The position numbers and the translations under genes are program-made. From contig NC_050723.1 of assembly GCF_013402915.1 (NCBI RefSeq), forward strand, positions 682,001 through 746,000: a stretch of 64,000 bases of DNA, read 5' to 3'. The stretch is from Zygotorulaspora mrakii. Its lineage: Eukaryota; Ascomycota; Saccharomycetes; Saccharomycetales; Saccharomycetaceae. Each line of letters begins with the position of its first letter. Position 1 is the first letter of the stretch. Positions 44,436 through 54,237 of the stretch are shown here, piece by piece. The notes under the pieces were generated by a model. The model searched no databases, had not been told where the DNA came from, and saw only the letters and a list, made by a program, of their open reading frames with translations.

Positions 44436-44771
44436 CCTTAGATCGGCGAGAAGGAAATCGGTCTGGACTTTAAAAATAGTGACTTCCAAACAAGCCCTTG
44501 GGAAGTGTAGTAACTCTCCTTCTGGAACTCATTTTTTGGTGGTCTTCTGATATGAGAATTGTAATTGGTAATCTTTGAAGATCATTTTAGAGATATTTCC
44601 CAAAATGGAAAGACCACACTTGAATTTGATGTTACAGTGAACGGAATGCAAAAAAAGTATCAACATTTTAAGTTATCAAGAGGTGTCTCAACTTTTGAGG
44701 CTAACTGGCGTACTACTGTTAACGTTACTCTTGAACATTTAATGTTGCAATTAGTTTTCCAAACACCGTAA
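44436..44771 (+). pseudogene. C-terminal coding relic, unrecognised
   Basis: The open part (44565-44771, no ATG at its start) reads LVIFEDHFRDISQNGKTTLE, FDVTVNGMQKKYQHFKLSRG, then VSTFEANWRTTVNVTLEHLM and LQLVFQTP before TAA. The same frame upstream (from about 44436) also looks coding (EIGLDFKNSDFQTSPWEV) but is broken by five stops between 44511 and 44564. The beta-strand-like pattern could be the end of an extracellular or enzyme beta-sandwich domain. I do not recognise the family. Confidence 0.35.
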
Positions 44772-44916
44772 AAATAAATTTCTTTATTATCTATTAAAAA
44801 TATGCATTAACTAAATATATTATGACTAGTTTTAGTTTTCATTTTGCTGGTCAAATATGAAATATGTGCTTATCAAGGGAAAGCCTTTTTTTGTCGTAGA
44901 AATTATTATAGTGAAA

Positions 44917-46086
44917 TCAATAATTTCTTGCGTTTAATTCGTTACCGTATTCATCGTAGTATTTTTCCTCTTCCAACATTAGCTCATTTGAATGAGCGCC
45001 GCCACTGTTCGTAGTCTCCTGTAAATTTTCGTTATTAGTGCTGTAGCTGTGGTTGTCATCCTCTGAAAGTATTGGAGAATTACTTGTGCCCAGAGGAGAA
45101 TTAGATTCGTACTGATCGCTGATATCTTTACCTATTAGACCGTACCACCACTTCTTAAAACTATTTGCGCGGTAAGCTGTAACAACTTTACCATCAGAGT
45201 CAATGAAATCTGTCTTTTTGGATTGGACGCAGTAAAAGTATAGTACTACGAGGACTGCAATGATCAGCGGAACACCGATGCCCACCACACAACCTATGAC
45301 AATATTTCTATTCTTTTTCGATAGTCCGCCTGAACTACTGCTCCTATTGACGCTGTCTGTAGCAACTGGATTACCGGTCACCGTAGTGTAACGATTCAAC
45401 AATATCGTGCGACCACTGATAACACTTGTGACCGTTCGACGCGAATCTGAAACTGCAGAGCTGGGCCCTGATGTTATTGTAGATGAAATATCGGACGTGG
45501 TTGACGCTGGAGTGCTTGACGTCGAGGAGCTTGAGGGGCTCGAGGAGCTTGAGGAGCTTGAGGAGCTTGAAGACGACGTCGAGGATGAAGATGACGACAC
45601 ACTGGACGACGACGTGGAAGGTGTAGTGGAGGCTGAGGATAACGATCTGGATGAGGAGGATTGTGAAGATGAGGATACTGACGACGACGACGACGACGAC
45701 GACGACGCCGAAAAAGATGATGCTGACGAGCTCGAGGGCGTGCTCGACGACGAGGAAGATGCAAACGACGTGAACGAAGTGGAAGCGACACTTGTAGAGG
45801 AGGAAGACAAACTTGAGCTGTCACTCGAAACCGAACTCGAACTTCCACTTGAACCCGAACTCAGCGACGCAGACGAAACTGAACTCACGCCCGAACTCAC
45901 GCCCGAACTCGACGTCCCGAAAGAGGCGCTGCTCACCGACCCCACACTCAAACTGGTACTGGCTGCCCCAGAACTCGTGCTATTAGACCCACCAAACCCA
46001 GGTCCCTCATTCTGTGCTACCACCCCTTTTGCCACTATGTTCAACCACACCAAAACGAGCAAGCCAAATCGACAGGCAGATGGCAT
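44917..46086 (-). CDS. MID2: Cell-wall stress sensor, Mid2/Mtl1 family
   Basis: Type I plasma-membrane mechanosensor that activates Rho1-Pkc1 cell-wall integrity signalling. 389 residues from the ATG at 46086 (longer frame starts with TTG). Signal peptide ([20 protein letters not shown]), a serine-dominated O-mannosylated stalk at about 35-225, a membrane-proximal segment, one membrane span at about 257-280 ([20 protein letters not shown]) and an acidic cytosolic tail ending [13 protein letters not shown]. It is the single counterpart of S. cerevisiae MID2 (YLR332W) and MTL1 (YGR023W), supported by DPC29 next to it. The serine codons make the opposite strand an open frame of 257 codons. Confidence 0.87.
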   Translation of the reverse strand: MPSACRFGLLVLVWLNIVAKGVVAQNEGPGFGGSNSTSSGAASTSLSVGSVSSASFGTSSSGVSSGVSSVSSASLSSGSSGSSSSVSSDSSSLSSSSTSVASTSFTSFASSSSSSTPSSSSASSFSASSSSSSSSSVSSSSQSSSSRSLSSASTTPSTSSSSVSSSSSSTSSSSSSSSSSSSSPSSSSTSSTPASTTSDISSTITSGPSSAVSDSRRTVTSVISGRTILLNRYTTVTGNPVATDSVNRSSSSGGLSKKNRNIVIGCVVGIGVPLIIAVLVVLYFYCVQSKKTDFIDSDGKVVTAYRANSFKKWWYGLIGKDISDQYESNSPLGTSNSPILSEDDNHSYSTNNENLQETTNSGGAHSNELMLEEEKYYDEYGNELNARNY

Positions 46087-46843
46087 TATCGAGGATGCTG
46101 AATACACACGTTTCCGCTTCCTGAACCTATACAATAGAGCCTCTAAGTACCGAACTGAAGATCTCGAAGTATCGAACTGAAGACCTCTAAGATACTCTTA
46201 CCACTCACTGTCAAAGTAGTAGTTGTCTGTATCAAAATGCGATTAACAGTGTAATGAACAAAGCTATTATTAGGTGAGCAAGCTTGAAAAAACTACCTAG
46301 TGAATCTAAGTCATTCATGAACAAATCTCTTTTTTTTTTTTTTTTTTAAATTCTATTATTCTCTTGGATCACGATCATGCTAAATTTAGTCTTCAGTTTC
46401 GATCTGCTGGGTTCTTTTTTTTTTTTCTTTTCAGCTTCTTTCGTCATAAACAACCATTTTTGGAGATCCTTCGCGAAAAGTGACGGAAATGTGCGGTAAA
46501 TTCCGTGGGACCGAAAAACACACAAAAAAGCTCCGTTCCTGCGTACTTTTCTTTCAGATCTCCCCAAATACGTCGGCTGGTAGCGCAGCCGATCTGTCTT
46601 GCGTGCGGATCACTGAGATTTTTTAGGGGCGAAGGACGGCGGGGCGGCGTTTCATGTTGAGAACATGTGACAAAGGCATGCTGTGAAGGGTTTCAAACGT
46701 GAAACATGTTTCAAAGATGAAACACGGTGAAAAAAAAAAAGATGAAACGATTTTTTAACGTTTTTCGTGTCTATGTACATGGCATGAATTTTGATAAATG
46801 TCTAAAACGCTAAACAACGGCACCTGAAGCTGAACGGTTGAGT
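46087..46843. promoter_or_regulatory. MID2/MTL1 upstream region with pheromone-response-element cluster
   Basis: 757 bp. TGAAACA-type Ste12 sites cluster at 46700-46713 (palindrome TGAAACATGTTTCA), 46718-46724 (TGAAACA) and 46743-46748 (TGAAAC), with weaker GTTTCA at about 46650 and 46690. They lie 560-660 bp upstream of the MID2-like gene and right after the DPC29 stop. A 19-T tract lies at 46330-46348. Mid2 is known as a mating-induced-death gene, which fits pheromone control. Confidence 0.5.
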
Positions 46844-47704
46844 TCATGGATGTTGCATGTTCGTGTAGATGTCGGTGACCTCTTCGATCTCGTCTAGAAG
46901 TGCAAGAAACTTATCGACTTTACAACGCGTTTCGGGATCCTTAACGTGTACCATCATGTCCTTTTTCGGGACATAGGCCATTCCCAGTTCTTGAATGCGA
47001 AACCCTTTCGTTTTTAACGCGGAGGCCACACTGTTGGCCATTGTTGTATCGGAGGTGATTTCGAAGACGTCTGTGCCGTAGCTGTCGGAGATGTCTGTGG
47101 GATCGTCGGACTGGAGCTTTTGCATATCTTCAACCCCGGCGACTTCGAGCACGGATTCGAGAATCTTGTCCTCGTCGGTGTCCAAGCTTGCCGGGGGGTT
47201 CACCACGACGTAGCCTCTTTTGTCGAAGAAATACAGCGTTGGTGTCATGGAGCCATTTGCTTTGGTGAAGGTGCTTCTGACCAACCCTATGGTTCTATTT
47301 TTGTTGTCTGTCAGAGCTTCGACCACCAGAGCTATGCCACCCGGGCCCATACCTTCGTACACACACGTCTCCATGTTGGTGGACGCCTTGCCGTTGGCGA
47401 GGCCGCCACCAGAACCCTTCTTGATGGCGTTTTCGATGACTTTCTTGGTAACGTTATTCTTACTTGCCAGGTCAATTGCTGTCGCAAGTCTGATATTCAA
47501 GTTAGGGTCAGGACTGCCGCCCAGTTTGGCTGCTAACGAGATTCTTTGTGCGAATTTGCTGAATAGTTTATTCCTCTCGACATCGTTTTTGGCCTTGTCA
47601 TGCTTAATTGATGACCATTTGTTGTGTCCGGATAGTAGTGTCGAGTTTAGTACAGAGAAATTTCTGGCATGTATTAGACTGCGTGACAACAGCGAGGTAC
47701 TCAT
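46844..47704 (-). CDS. DPC29: Mitochondrial YebC/TACO1-family protein Dpc29
   Basis: Mitochondrial translational regulator of the YebC/TACO1 family, which relieves ribosome stalling at proline-rich stretches. 286 residues. Presequence at about 1-23, then the diagnostic start of the fold SGHNKWSSIKHDKAKNDVER, then NNVTKKVIENAIKKGSGGG and the conserved CVYEGMGPGGIALVVEAL with NKNRTIGLVRSTF. Order MID2/MTL1-DPC29-VMA7 matches YGR023W-YGR021W-YGR020C. Fairly G+C-rich. Confidence 0.94.
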   Translation of the reverse strand: MSTSLLSRSLIHARNFSVLNSTLLSGHNKWSSIKHDKAKNDVERNKLFSKFAQRISLAAKLGGSPDPNLNIRLATAIDLASKNNVTKKVIENAIKKGSGGGLANGKASTNMETCVYEGMGPGGIALVVEALTDNKNRTIGLVRSTFTKANGSMTPTLYFFDKRGYVVVNPPASLDTDEDKILESVLEVAGVEDMQKLQSDDPTDISDSYGTDVFEITSDTTMANSVASALKTKGFRIQELGMAYVPKKDMMVHVKDPETRCKVDKFLALLDEIEEVTDIYTNMQHP

Positions 47705-47921
47705 GGTGCCTAACGCTGTGCTTCATCAATTTATAGACGCTGAAAGTACCAGCTAACAATTAGCTTTCTGCCTTAATATTTGTCTTTTTTTTTTTTTTCT
47801 GATGGTCGGACACTTTACTGAAATTTGAATAATTTGGTTGTAAAAGAATCCATTTCAAAGGGGATGGATACAGCTGATACTTATGTCAAAATCACTACAG
47901 AAGTGAGTTGTACCACAAAAT

Positions 47922-48278
47922 ATGTCTGAGAAACGCACATTACTCGCAGCAATTACTGATGAAGATACCACTACTGGTTTACTACTAGCCGGTGTAGGAC
48001 AGATTACGCCAGAAACTGAAGATAAGAATTTTTTTGTATTCCAAGACGGTAAAACCACTAAAGAGCAGATCGCGCAAGCATTCGATAAGTTCACCTCAGA
48101 ACGAGATGATATTGCCATTCTTCTGATTAACCAGCATATTGCTGAACTGATTAGATCTCATGTTGATAATTTTACCAATGCCTTCCCAGCAATCTTGGAG
48201 ATACCTTCAAAAGATCACCCATACGATCCCGAGAAGGATTCCGTCTTAAAAAGGGTTAGAAGATTGTTTGGAGAATGA
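47922..48278 (+). CDS. VMA7: V-type ATPase V1 subunit F (Vma7)
   Basis: Subunit F of the peripheral V1 rotor of the vacuolar proton pump. 118 residues, the same length as S. cerevisiae Vma7. Conserved [20 protein letters not shown], the hydrophobic strand [36 protein letters not shown] and terminal RRLFGE. Divergent from DPC29, convergent with CHS5. Confidence 0.97.
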   Translation: MSEKRTLLAAITDEDTTTGLLLAGVGQITPETEDKNFFVFQDGKTTKEQIAQAFDKFTSERDDIAILLINQHIAELIRSHVDNFTNAFPAILEIPSKDHPYDPEKDSVLKRVRRLFGE

Positions 48279-48412
48279 TTGAATTAAAAAAACAAAATTA
48301 AAAGAGCCAGTTGCTGCGGCTTCCAAAATTCTGCCTGTCATTGTTTTCTTATAATGTACATTATATAGAGATAAGAATTAGATTTTTTTAAAATAAGCTG
48401 TATTAAGAATAT

Positions 48413-50380
48413 CTATTTCTTTTTATTTTTCTTCTTCTTATTCTTCTTCTTTTTGGATTTACTTGATGCAGTATTGTCGTCTGTTTTCTCTGCCGTTGCT
48501 AGTTCTTCACCACTGCCATCCGCCGTATCTTCAGGCTGTTCGCTTGCCTCTTTCTCATCGCTAGCAATGCTGTTCGAATCCACAGCCTGTATAGCATCGG
48601 CGATGCTCTCCACAGATGCTGTTGCAGCTGCAAACTCATCAGAAGTGCGAACTCCAGGGACAGCTTTTTCAATGGCCTCGCTCTCTTCATTTCCACCTTC
48701 GGCATCTGTTTCCGTAGCTCGCATGATTTCTTCACTACTTTCTGCTGCTTTCTCGCTTCCTTCGATTGGGTTAGTAGTTGATTCTTCCGCAATTCCCGTA
48801 GTTGTTGGTATGTCAATAGCCGATTCAGTTTCTACAATTGGGACTACTTTCATTTCAGGTACAGCATCACTTTCAGCCACTGCAGATGGTTGTGATTCTA
48901 CTTCTGCTTCCATAGCCGGCTCCGCTTCTAATGTTGACTGTACTTCTCGTTCTGCTAATGCACCATCTGCAAATGTTTGACGGATAACGTCTTCTGGAAC
49001 AGCTTCTTTTGAAATTGCTACTTCTGGAACTGCTACTTCTGGAACTGCTACTTCTGGAACTGCTGACTGCACTACTTCTTTTGCAGATGATTCATCATCA
49101 TCGACAGCCACGGCTGATTGTACTTCCGCTTCTGGAGCTATCTCCATTGCCTGGACGTCATCCTCTTCAATTCCTTGTGACCCACTAACTGGTTCCTCAG
49201 CCTCAACGTTCGTTTCGGTTTCTTCCAAGGGTGACGCTGTTGCGCTCAGTCCTAGCCCCGTTGTTTGAACATTTGATTCTTCGGCCACATATGTTTCCGT
49301 TTGTTCGATTGAAGGTTGCTCCACTTCAGACTCGCTAACTGGCTCCTCATGTACGGCTTCTGGCTCATTTATTGGCTCCTCATGTAGAGCTTCTACATCA
49401 ACTTCATGTTGAGTTGGTTCGTCATTGTCTTCTACAACCGCCTCTTCGCTGGTATTCGCAGATTTTTCAACGGTTGATGCTTTCAGGCTTGATCCTTCTT
49501 CGGTATTTAAATTTCTTCTTTGTCTTTCCAATTGACCTTTCGATTCCTCAGTAAGTGGGGTGAATGGATAACTCTTTAATATACCCTCATCTGCATCCAG
49601 ATAAAATCCTCTTACTCCAACAATCCTTTTCTCGGTTTCACTGGCTTTGACCCATTCAGGTCTAACAACAGGTATGTTGCTATTCTTTGCTTTGATCAAT
49701 TCGGGATCCTCTTCGTTTTCTGGATCATTCGTCACAAAATGCGTCGTATCAATAGCAACATGATGTTGTAAAGGCCTAGCACCAATCTGCATTAAGCTAT
49801 AGGCAATTTGATCTTCTGTGATACTTTGCAAAGGATCTAACTGACCAAGACATACCGTGATGCCCGACATATCAGTCATCTTGTGAGTGTGTACTTCGAC
49901 CTTTTCAGACCAATATTGGCCTGAAGTTGTTGAAAGCTTCAATTGAAAATCATACGCTGTATCAACTGATAATCCTGAAATCTTGGTAGTTGTACTTTTG
50001 AAAGGACTAGGAATAACGGTCGAGCGAACGCCTTGCCTATAGAGAGTGAGTGATTTTAATCTAGCTGAGCCTAAATGCAAGGGATCCCATCCTAGAACAC
50101 AGTTTGTCTGTGTAATATTGACGATTTTCAGAACAGGTGGCTTAGGTCTATGCGTACCATACTTTTCCAAAATTTTACTCTGAATATCCTTAAACACCTC
50201 TCTTTGTCTTTCCTCTTCATCTAAACTTTGTGAAACAGACAATTTCACAATTGATCCAGCCTTGACATTATCTGGTAATAATACCGTAGGAAACTCGATT
50301 ACATGATGGTCACTCGTGGTCAACAGAGCCAAAGAGGCGTCCAGTTTACCCAAAGTTAATAAAACTTCAACGCTAGACAT
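48413..50380 (-). CDS. CHS5: Exomer scaffold Chs5
   Basis: Scaffold of the exomer coat that exports chitin synthase Chs3 and Fus1 from the trans-Golgi to the surface. 655 residues (S. cerevisiae 671). N-terminal dimerisation segment (1-50), fibronectin type III domain (about 78-165, PPVLKIVNITQTNCVLGWDP), BRCT domain (about 167-265, VCLGQLDPLQSITEDQIAYS). A long acidic low-complexity tail with PEVAV repeats follows (three 15-bp units at 49020-49064) and a terminal lysine block (KKKKNKKKKNKKK). The tail is poorly conserved in the family. Confidence 0.95.
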   Translation of the reverse strand: MSSVEVLLTLGKLDASLALLTTSDHHVIEFPTVLLPDNVKAGSIVKLSVSQSLDEEERQREVFKDIQSKILEKYGTHRPKPPVLKIVNITQTNCVLGWDPLHLGSARLKSLTLYRQGVRSTVIPSPFKSTTTKISGLSVDTAYDFQLKLSTTSGQYWSEKVEVHTHKMTDMSGITVCLGQLDPLQSITEDQIAYSLMQIGARPLQHHVAIDTTHFVTNDPENEEDPELIKAKNSNIPVVRPEWVKASETEKRIVGVRGFYLDADEGILKSYPFTPLTEESKGQLERQRRNLNTEEGSSLKASTVEKSANTSEEAVVEDNDEPTQHEVDVEALHEEPINEPEAVHEEPVSESEVEQPSIEQTETYVAEESNVQTTGLGLSATASPLEETETNVEAEEPVSGSQGIEEDDVQAMEIAPEAEVQSAVAVDDDESSAKEVVQSAVPEVAVPEVAVPEVAISKEAVPEDVIRQTFADGALAEREVQSTLEAEPAMEAEVESQPSAVAESDAVPEMKVVPIVETESAIDIPTTTGIAEESTTNPIEGSEKAAESSEEIMRATETDAEGGNEESEAIEKAVPGVRTSDEFAAATASVESIADAIQAVDSNSIASDEKEASEQPEDTADGSGEELATAEKTDDNTASSKSKKKKNKKKKNKKK

Positions 50381-50711
50381 CCTGAAAGTCTTGCAATTCT
50401 AAGCAACAGCGTGACCAACACTTCGTCTCAACAATACCTTTAACTCGAAGGACGAATTTCCCTTTTCTCTCATTAAAAAGGATCATGTAGGATCTTGATC
50501 TATGTGAAGTTAGAGGTCTAAGCTATGCGTACACAGTGATGATAACAACTATCAATGAATATCAATTAGACGTATTAAGTGTCAATTGACTTTGGAACAG
50601 CCTTAGTTCAGACTGAACGGAAGTATTCTTGACTATTCAATTAGAATGGTTTCTTGCCATTATTTTTACTTAGTGTACAGATAGTTTAACTAAAACATGT
50701 TACAAGTTATA
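50381..50711. other. CHS5-UGA1 intergenic region
   Basis: About 330 bp between two minus-strand genes, holding the CHS5 promoter and UGA1 3' end. A+T-rich; I see no gene or clear motif. Confidence 0.4.
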
Positions 50712-52127
50712 TTATAGATCAGCAACGGTCTTAGAAAGAGCCTCAATGAAGATATCAGCATGTTTCTCCTCGAAGGTTAGAGTAGGTCTTAATCTGACAG
50801 CGTTGGTAGAACAGCCACCTACATTGCAACCATTTAATTTCAATTTTTTCAAGAGTAAGTCTCTTTCTTCTGGCGATGGTAAGTCCCAAGCGATGAATGT
50901 GCCTCTACCTCTACCTCTAAGGTTTTGAAATCTGGTTGGGTACTTGCTTTGCAAAGCTTCTAATTTCTGGAACAAGTAATCACCGACGCGAAGAACTTGT
51001 GCTGTTAAATCTTTGTCGACAATTTCCTGACCGATTGCGCCAGCAATGATCATTCTTGCTGGTTCACCACACCAGGTATTGAATTGTCTGTAAGGCTTAT
51101 TTGGAACAAATTTTGGATCGTGGAAGAAGTAGCCAGCACTTTGGAACTTTTTAGAGAACGTGACTAAATCAACGGGTGGTTGAATATCAGCATATTCGTG
51201 GCACCAAAATTTACCAGTGGCACCGACACCAGTTTGAACTTCATCAACAATGTAAACAACTTTGTGTTTCAAGGTGATATCTCTTAGTTTCTGCAAGAAA
51301 TAATTAGAAGCATGATTATCACCACCTTCTGATTGAATTGGTTCAATGATAAGTGCTGCAACTGGTGTTTTCCATGTTTTAATCAGATGTTCAACCAGTG
51401 CTAAACAGCGGTCATCTTCAAGGCTGTTTTCTTGTTCATATTGATCCAATGGATACTTATAAGATGGATAATCAGCATGAGGCCAATCAAAAGCTGGGAA
51501 GTCCAATTTGTGAATTGGTTTAGAAACTGTTGTTGAACCTGAGGCAAATAATCTACCATGGAATGCTCTTTTAAACGACAAAACAGCTAACGGTGGGGCA
51601 CCAGGGGCTGTGTTCTCCATGACAGATTGGTTTTCCTCGGTGGAAAAATCAGTGTCATAACCTCTTTGGTTTGCACGATAGTACATGAAAGCAGCTTTAA
51701 AAGCTAATTCATTAGCATCAGCACCTGATAGACCTGACCAAACGTGATCTTGACCCTTTGGAGCAAACTTCAAAATTTGTTTAATAGTTTTTTGTAGGTC
51801 TGCTGACGGGAAGTTACCTGAAGCTGGACGGTCTACCAATGCACGAATCATTTCAGGCGTTTGTGCGGCCTTAATCAAAGCGGGATTATTGTAACCCAAG
51901 GCAATGGAGGCTATTTGCGCATATAAATCTAAATATGCATTACCATCCACGTCAACAATGTAGTTACCAATAGATTTCTCATAATCGGCAATAAAATAAG
52001 CTGGCCTTGCATCGAAAACTTGATCTAATTGGGCGATTTGCTTTGCAGACTCTGGACCTGGAATGGTAGACGTCTTAACCACTGGCTTAACAGGCTCGTC
52101 AGGATAGTAGCTCTCTGCGCTGGTCAT
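50712..52127 (-). CDS. UGA1: 4-aminobutyrate aminotransferase Uga1
   Basis: PLP-dependent transfer of the amino group of GABA to 2-oxoglutarate, giving succinate semialdehyde; the first step of GABA use. 471 residues, the same as S. cerevisiae. Class III aminotransferase motifs: GLSGADANELAFKAAFMYYR near 135, the aspartate loop YIVDEVQTGVGATGKFWCHE, and the PLP lysine in VTFSKKFQSAGYFF. No presequence, so cytosolic. Confidence 0.97.
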   Translation of the reverse strand: MTSAESYYPDEPVKPVVKTSTIPGPESAKQIAQLDQVFDARPAYFIADYEKSIGNYIVDVDGNAYLDLYAQIASIALGYNNPALIKAAQTPEMIRALVDRPASGNFPSADLQKTIKQILKFAPKGQDHVWSGLSGADANELAFKAAFMYYRANQRGYDTDFSTEENQSVMENTAPGAPPLAVLSFKRAFHGRLFASGSTTVSKPIHKLDFPAFDWPHADYPSYKYPLDQYEQENSLEDDRCLALVEHLIKTWKTPVAALIIEPIQSEGGDNHASNYFLQKLRDITLKHKVVYIVDEVQTGVGATGKFWCHEYADIQPPVDLVTFSKKFQSAGYFFHDPKFVPNKPYRQFNTWCGEPARMIIAGAIGQEIVDKDLTAQVLRVGDYLFQKLEALQSKYPTRFQNLRGRGRGTFIAWDLPSPEERDLLLKKLKLNGCNVGGCSTNAVRLRPTLTFEEKHADIFIEALSKTVADL

Positions 52128-52826
52128 TACGAAAGGGAATAATAGCTTTATTTGTGGTTGTTCTGATTATGCTAATGAAGATTTGAACAAGCAGTCACTA
52201 CAACATTAAGAAAATGTTCTCTGCGATCTCACCCTCCATGCTTCATTTATATAGATCAAGTCCCCTTAGAATGAGAAATTGGGTTTAATCAAAACTCTCG
52301 GCGGGATTGCAAAATTTCCCGCCCCAGATTTTACCGCTTTGAATGACCCTAAATATACGATCAAGTATTATCCATTAGCCACATTCTGTGTATATCACGA
52401 TCCGTTTAGTTTCTTTTCATACAACCTGTAGGGCCTTTTTCTTACCTTTATTTTGATTAGATTTTTCATTCTCAAAATTGATCGCGGTTTTCCGCGCGGG
52501 TTCCTCAGAAAAGTAGGAAAAAACCAGCTTCCCGCTGTAATGAATAAGACTACTAGAACTTACCATCAATTGGAAAGTTGGAGGATTTGGCAATACTTGT
52601 ACTACATGTACACTAGCTGTGCACTATATCTTTACACTGGTTGCGCATTATTTGTGCTTAATTTTTACATTAGGTGGGCGTTAGTTGTGCAATAATTGTG
52701 TATTATTTGGGTTTACATATTCACAGTACAATTTAATATATGTTCAACATCGGGCTTCATTTACATTACTTCGTCATTTTGCAAGGTCATATTTTTTTTA
52801 ATAAATGATGATCAATCATGGATGGC
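52128..52826. promoter_or_regulatory. UGA1 upstream region with CGG-rich candidate GABA element
   Basis: About 700 bp. CTCGGCGGGATTGC at 52297-52310, followed by TTTCCCGCC at 52316-52324, resembles the CGG-based element bound by the Zn-cluster activator Uga3 in S. cerevisiae UGA genes, about 170-200 bp from the start; this match is approximate. Between about 52600 and 52740 a degenerate direct repeat is seen (TTGTGCWWTAWTTGTG-like units). No coding gene. Confidence 0.35.
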
Positions 52827-53657
52827 TCATGGACATACGTGTTCTTCAATCCAATTCTCTAGATCGTTGGCGTCTTCGTCAGCAGTTCTGGTGAAGATTA
52901 GTCTTTCACCCCCGCTACCGTTCTTCAAATTCAAATAGTCAACTTTATCTATACACAGGCAGACTAACGCGAAATTTTCCAACCCTGCATTTTCATCTGT
53001 GCCGTCAACACCTCTTTGAATTTTGTCTAATTTCTCACTCGTTTCTGACGTAATTGGCTTTCCTGGATCAGGTTTTCTATATTGAGATCTCGACGTCCTG
53101 GATAACGAGTACCATTGTCTTCTGATTTCCATTTGCCACTCTGTTGTGGTTGGTGGACGAATTACAGAACCCTTTGCGGCATTGTTTTCACCCGTTGTAG
53201 CATTCGTATTCTCAATACCCATTGCCTCATTTACTTCATCCTCGTATTTGTAAAGATCTTCCTTGTGATGTCCAGATACGCCTGGCGACACTATACCATA
53301 TTTTTCTACGATTTTCTTACTAATGTTGGAGGTCTTTTTTGACACAAGGAAGCAACTGCCACGTAGTCTATACTGTTCCATCGTCTCTGGGAAATAAAAG
53401 CATGCTTCGATAGGTGCTGTGGTGTCAAGTCCATTGGGAAAGGATTCCTTGATCTTCCCACTTCTTATATCCGTGTTAAACGTCAAAACATTTGATTTTT
53501 TATCCTTGAACAAAAAATCTCTGAAGACAACGGTTCTACAGCGAGGAGTATTAGTCAATTCATCTGTCGTAGCTATTTGAAATGGTAGAAATGGTTGCGT
53601 GTTATTTTTTGTAGATTGAATAAACGTTGGGACCCAAGGTGCCATCTGATGAATCAT
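52827..53657 (-). CDS. FMN-binding pyridoxamine-phosphate-oxidase-like protein, YGR017W homologue
   Basis: Soluble protein with the Alr4036-type split-barrel flavin domain; no reaction is established. 276 residues from the ATG at 53657; the ATG at 53645 (MAPWVPTFIQ, 272 residues) is equally plausible. The frame stays open for 29 more codons upstream but starts with TTG. Core: TPRCRTVVFRDFLFKDKKSN, LTFNTDIRSGKI, IEACFYFPETMEQYRLRGSC, and the C-terminal dimerisation region VCLCIDKVDYLNLK. Position next to UGA1 matches YGR019W-YGR017W. Confidence 0.85.
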   Translation of the reverse strand: MIHQMAPWVPTFIQSTKNNTQPFLPFQIATTDELTNTPRCRTVVFRDFLFKDKKSNVLTFNTDIRSGKIKESFPNGLDTTAPIEACFYFPETMEQYRLRGSCFLVSKKTSNISKKIVEKYGIVSPGVSGHHKEDLYKYEDEVNEAMGIENTNATTGENNAAKGSVIRPPTTTEWQMEIRRQWYSLSRTSRSQYRKPDPGKPITSETSEKLDKIQRGVDGTDENAGLENFALVCLCIDKVDYLNLKNGSGGERLIFTRTADEDANDLENWIEEHVCP

Positions 53658-53860
53658 TTTCAGAGCAAAATTAGCCTTCAACACTTTGTTTGAATCTTCT
53701 AAAACTTCTAATCTCCTCAAACACAAACGTGCTTTAGTTTTCAAAACCTGTGAGTATTTAATAAGAGAGAATTATCACAATTGGCGCTCAATTAGAATAA
53801 GATAGAGATTAAAGCAGCTAAAATCTTTTTTTCTTCCCTTTCTTTGCATAATGTCTCAAG

Positions 53861-54124
53861 ATGGCAGCATTTTTGGTCCCTCAAGGAGATAGAGCTGTAA
53901 AAACGAAAATCGCTATATACGCGTCGCAAAGGTATAAAAAAAGCCAATTCACCGGCGCTATAAGTCGCATTGATGTGGCTGCTGTAAGAGCTTATGTTGA
54001 CTTTGCCTATTCAACACGCAGTAAGATGCAATTGTCTATACAGGTTCATTTTTTTACATACTTTTCATCTTTATATTTTGTTCAGCTCTCTAATTCAAAT
54101 AATGAATTGTCAACTTGGCAATAA
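53861..54124 (+). CDS. Small hypothetical ORF
   Basis: 87 codons with an ATG at 53861, divergent from the YGR017W homologue. The first ~58 residues look protein-like and basic (KTKIAIYASQRYKKSQFTGA, RAYVDFAYSTRSKMQLSIQ); the rest (after residue 60) looks like A+T-rich spacer. An overlapping ATG ten bases upstream opens a 13-codon frame, which would hinder initiation. No family recognised. It may be a chance ORF or the start of a gene disrupted by the LTR that follows. Confidence 0.22.
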   Translation: MAAFLVPQGDRAVKTKIAIYASQRYKKSQFTGAISRIDVAAVRAYVDFAYSTRSKMQLSIQVHFFTYFSSLYFVQLSNSNNELSTWQ

Positions 54125-54237
54125 AAAAAATTTTCTCTTAACATCAATGGACGAAAAAAGTCTTGCAGTGCGGAAGGTGGCAGCAATTTCTAGGAAAGAA
54201 ACACATGACACCAACTTCAGCGTCAGTAGTTGAATTT

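Noticed and set aside
45407..46180. Plus-strand ORF of 257 codons rich in Asp/Glu
   Set aside because: It is the complement of the serine repeat of the MID2-like gene, which has a signal peptide, membrane span and conserved tail.
46574..46591. CGGCTGGTAGCGCAGCCG hairpin that resembles a tRNA D-arm
   Set aside because: No acceptor stem, anticodon arm or T-arm can be found around it, so it is not a tRNA gene.
53658..53760. N-terminal extension of the YGR017W homologue through an upstream exon
   Set aside because: The frame is open and a CACAG acceptor-like sequence exists, but there is no TACTAAC branch site or GTATGT donor upstream.
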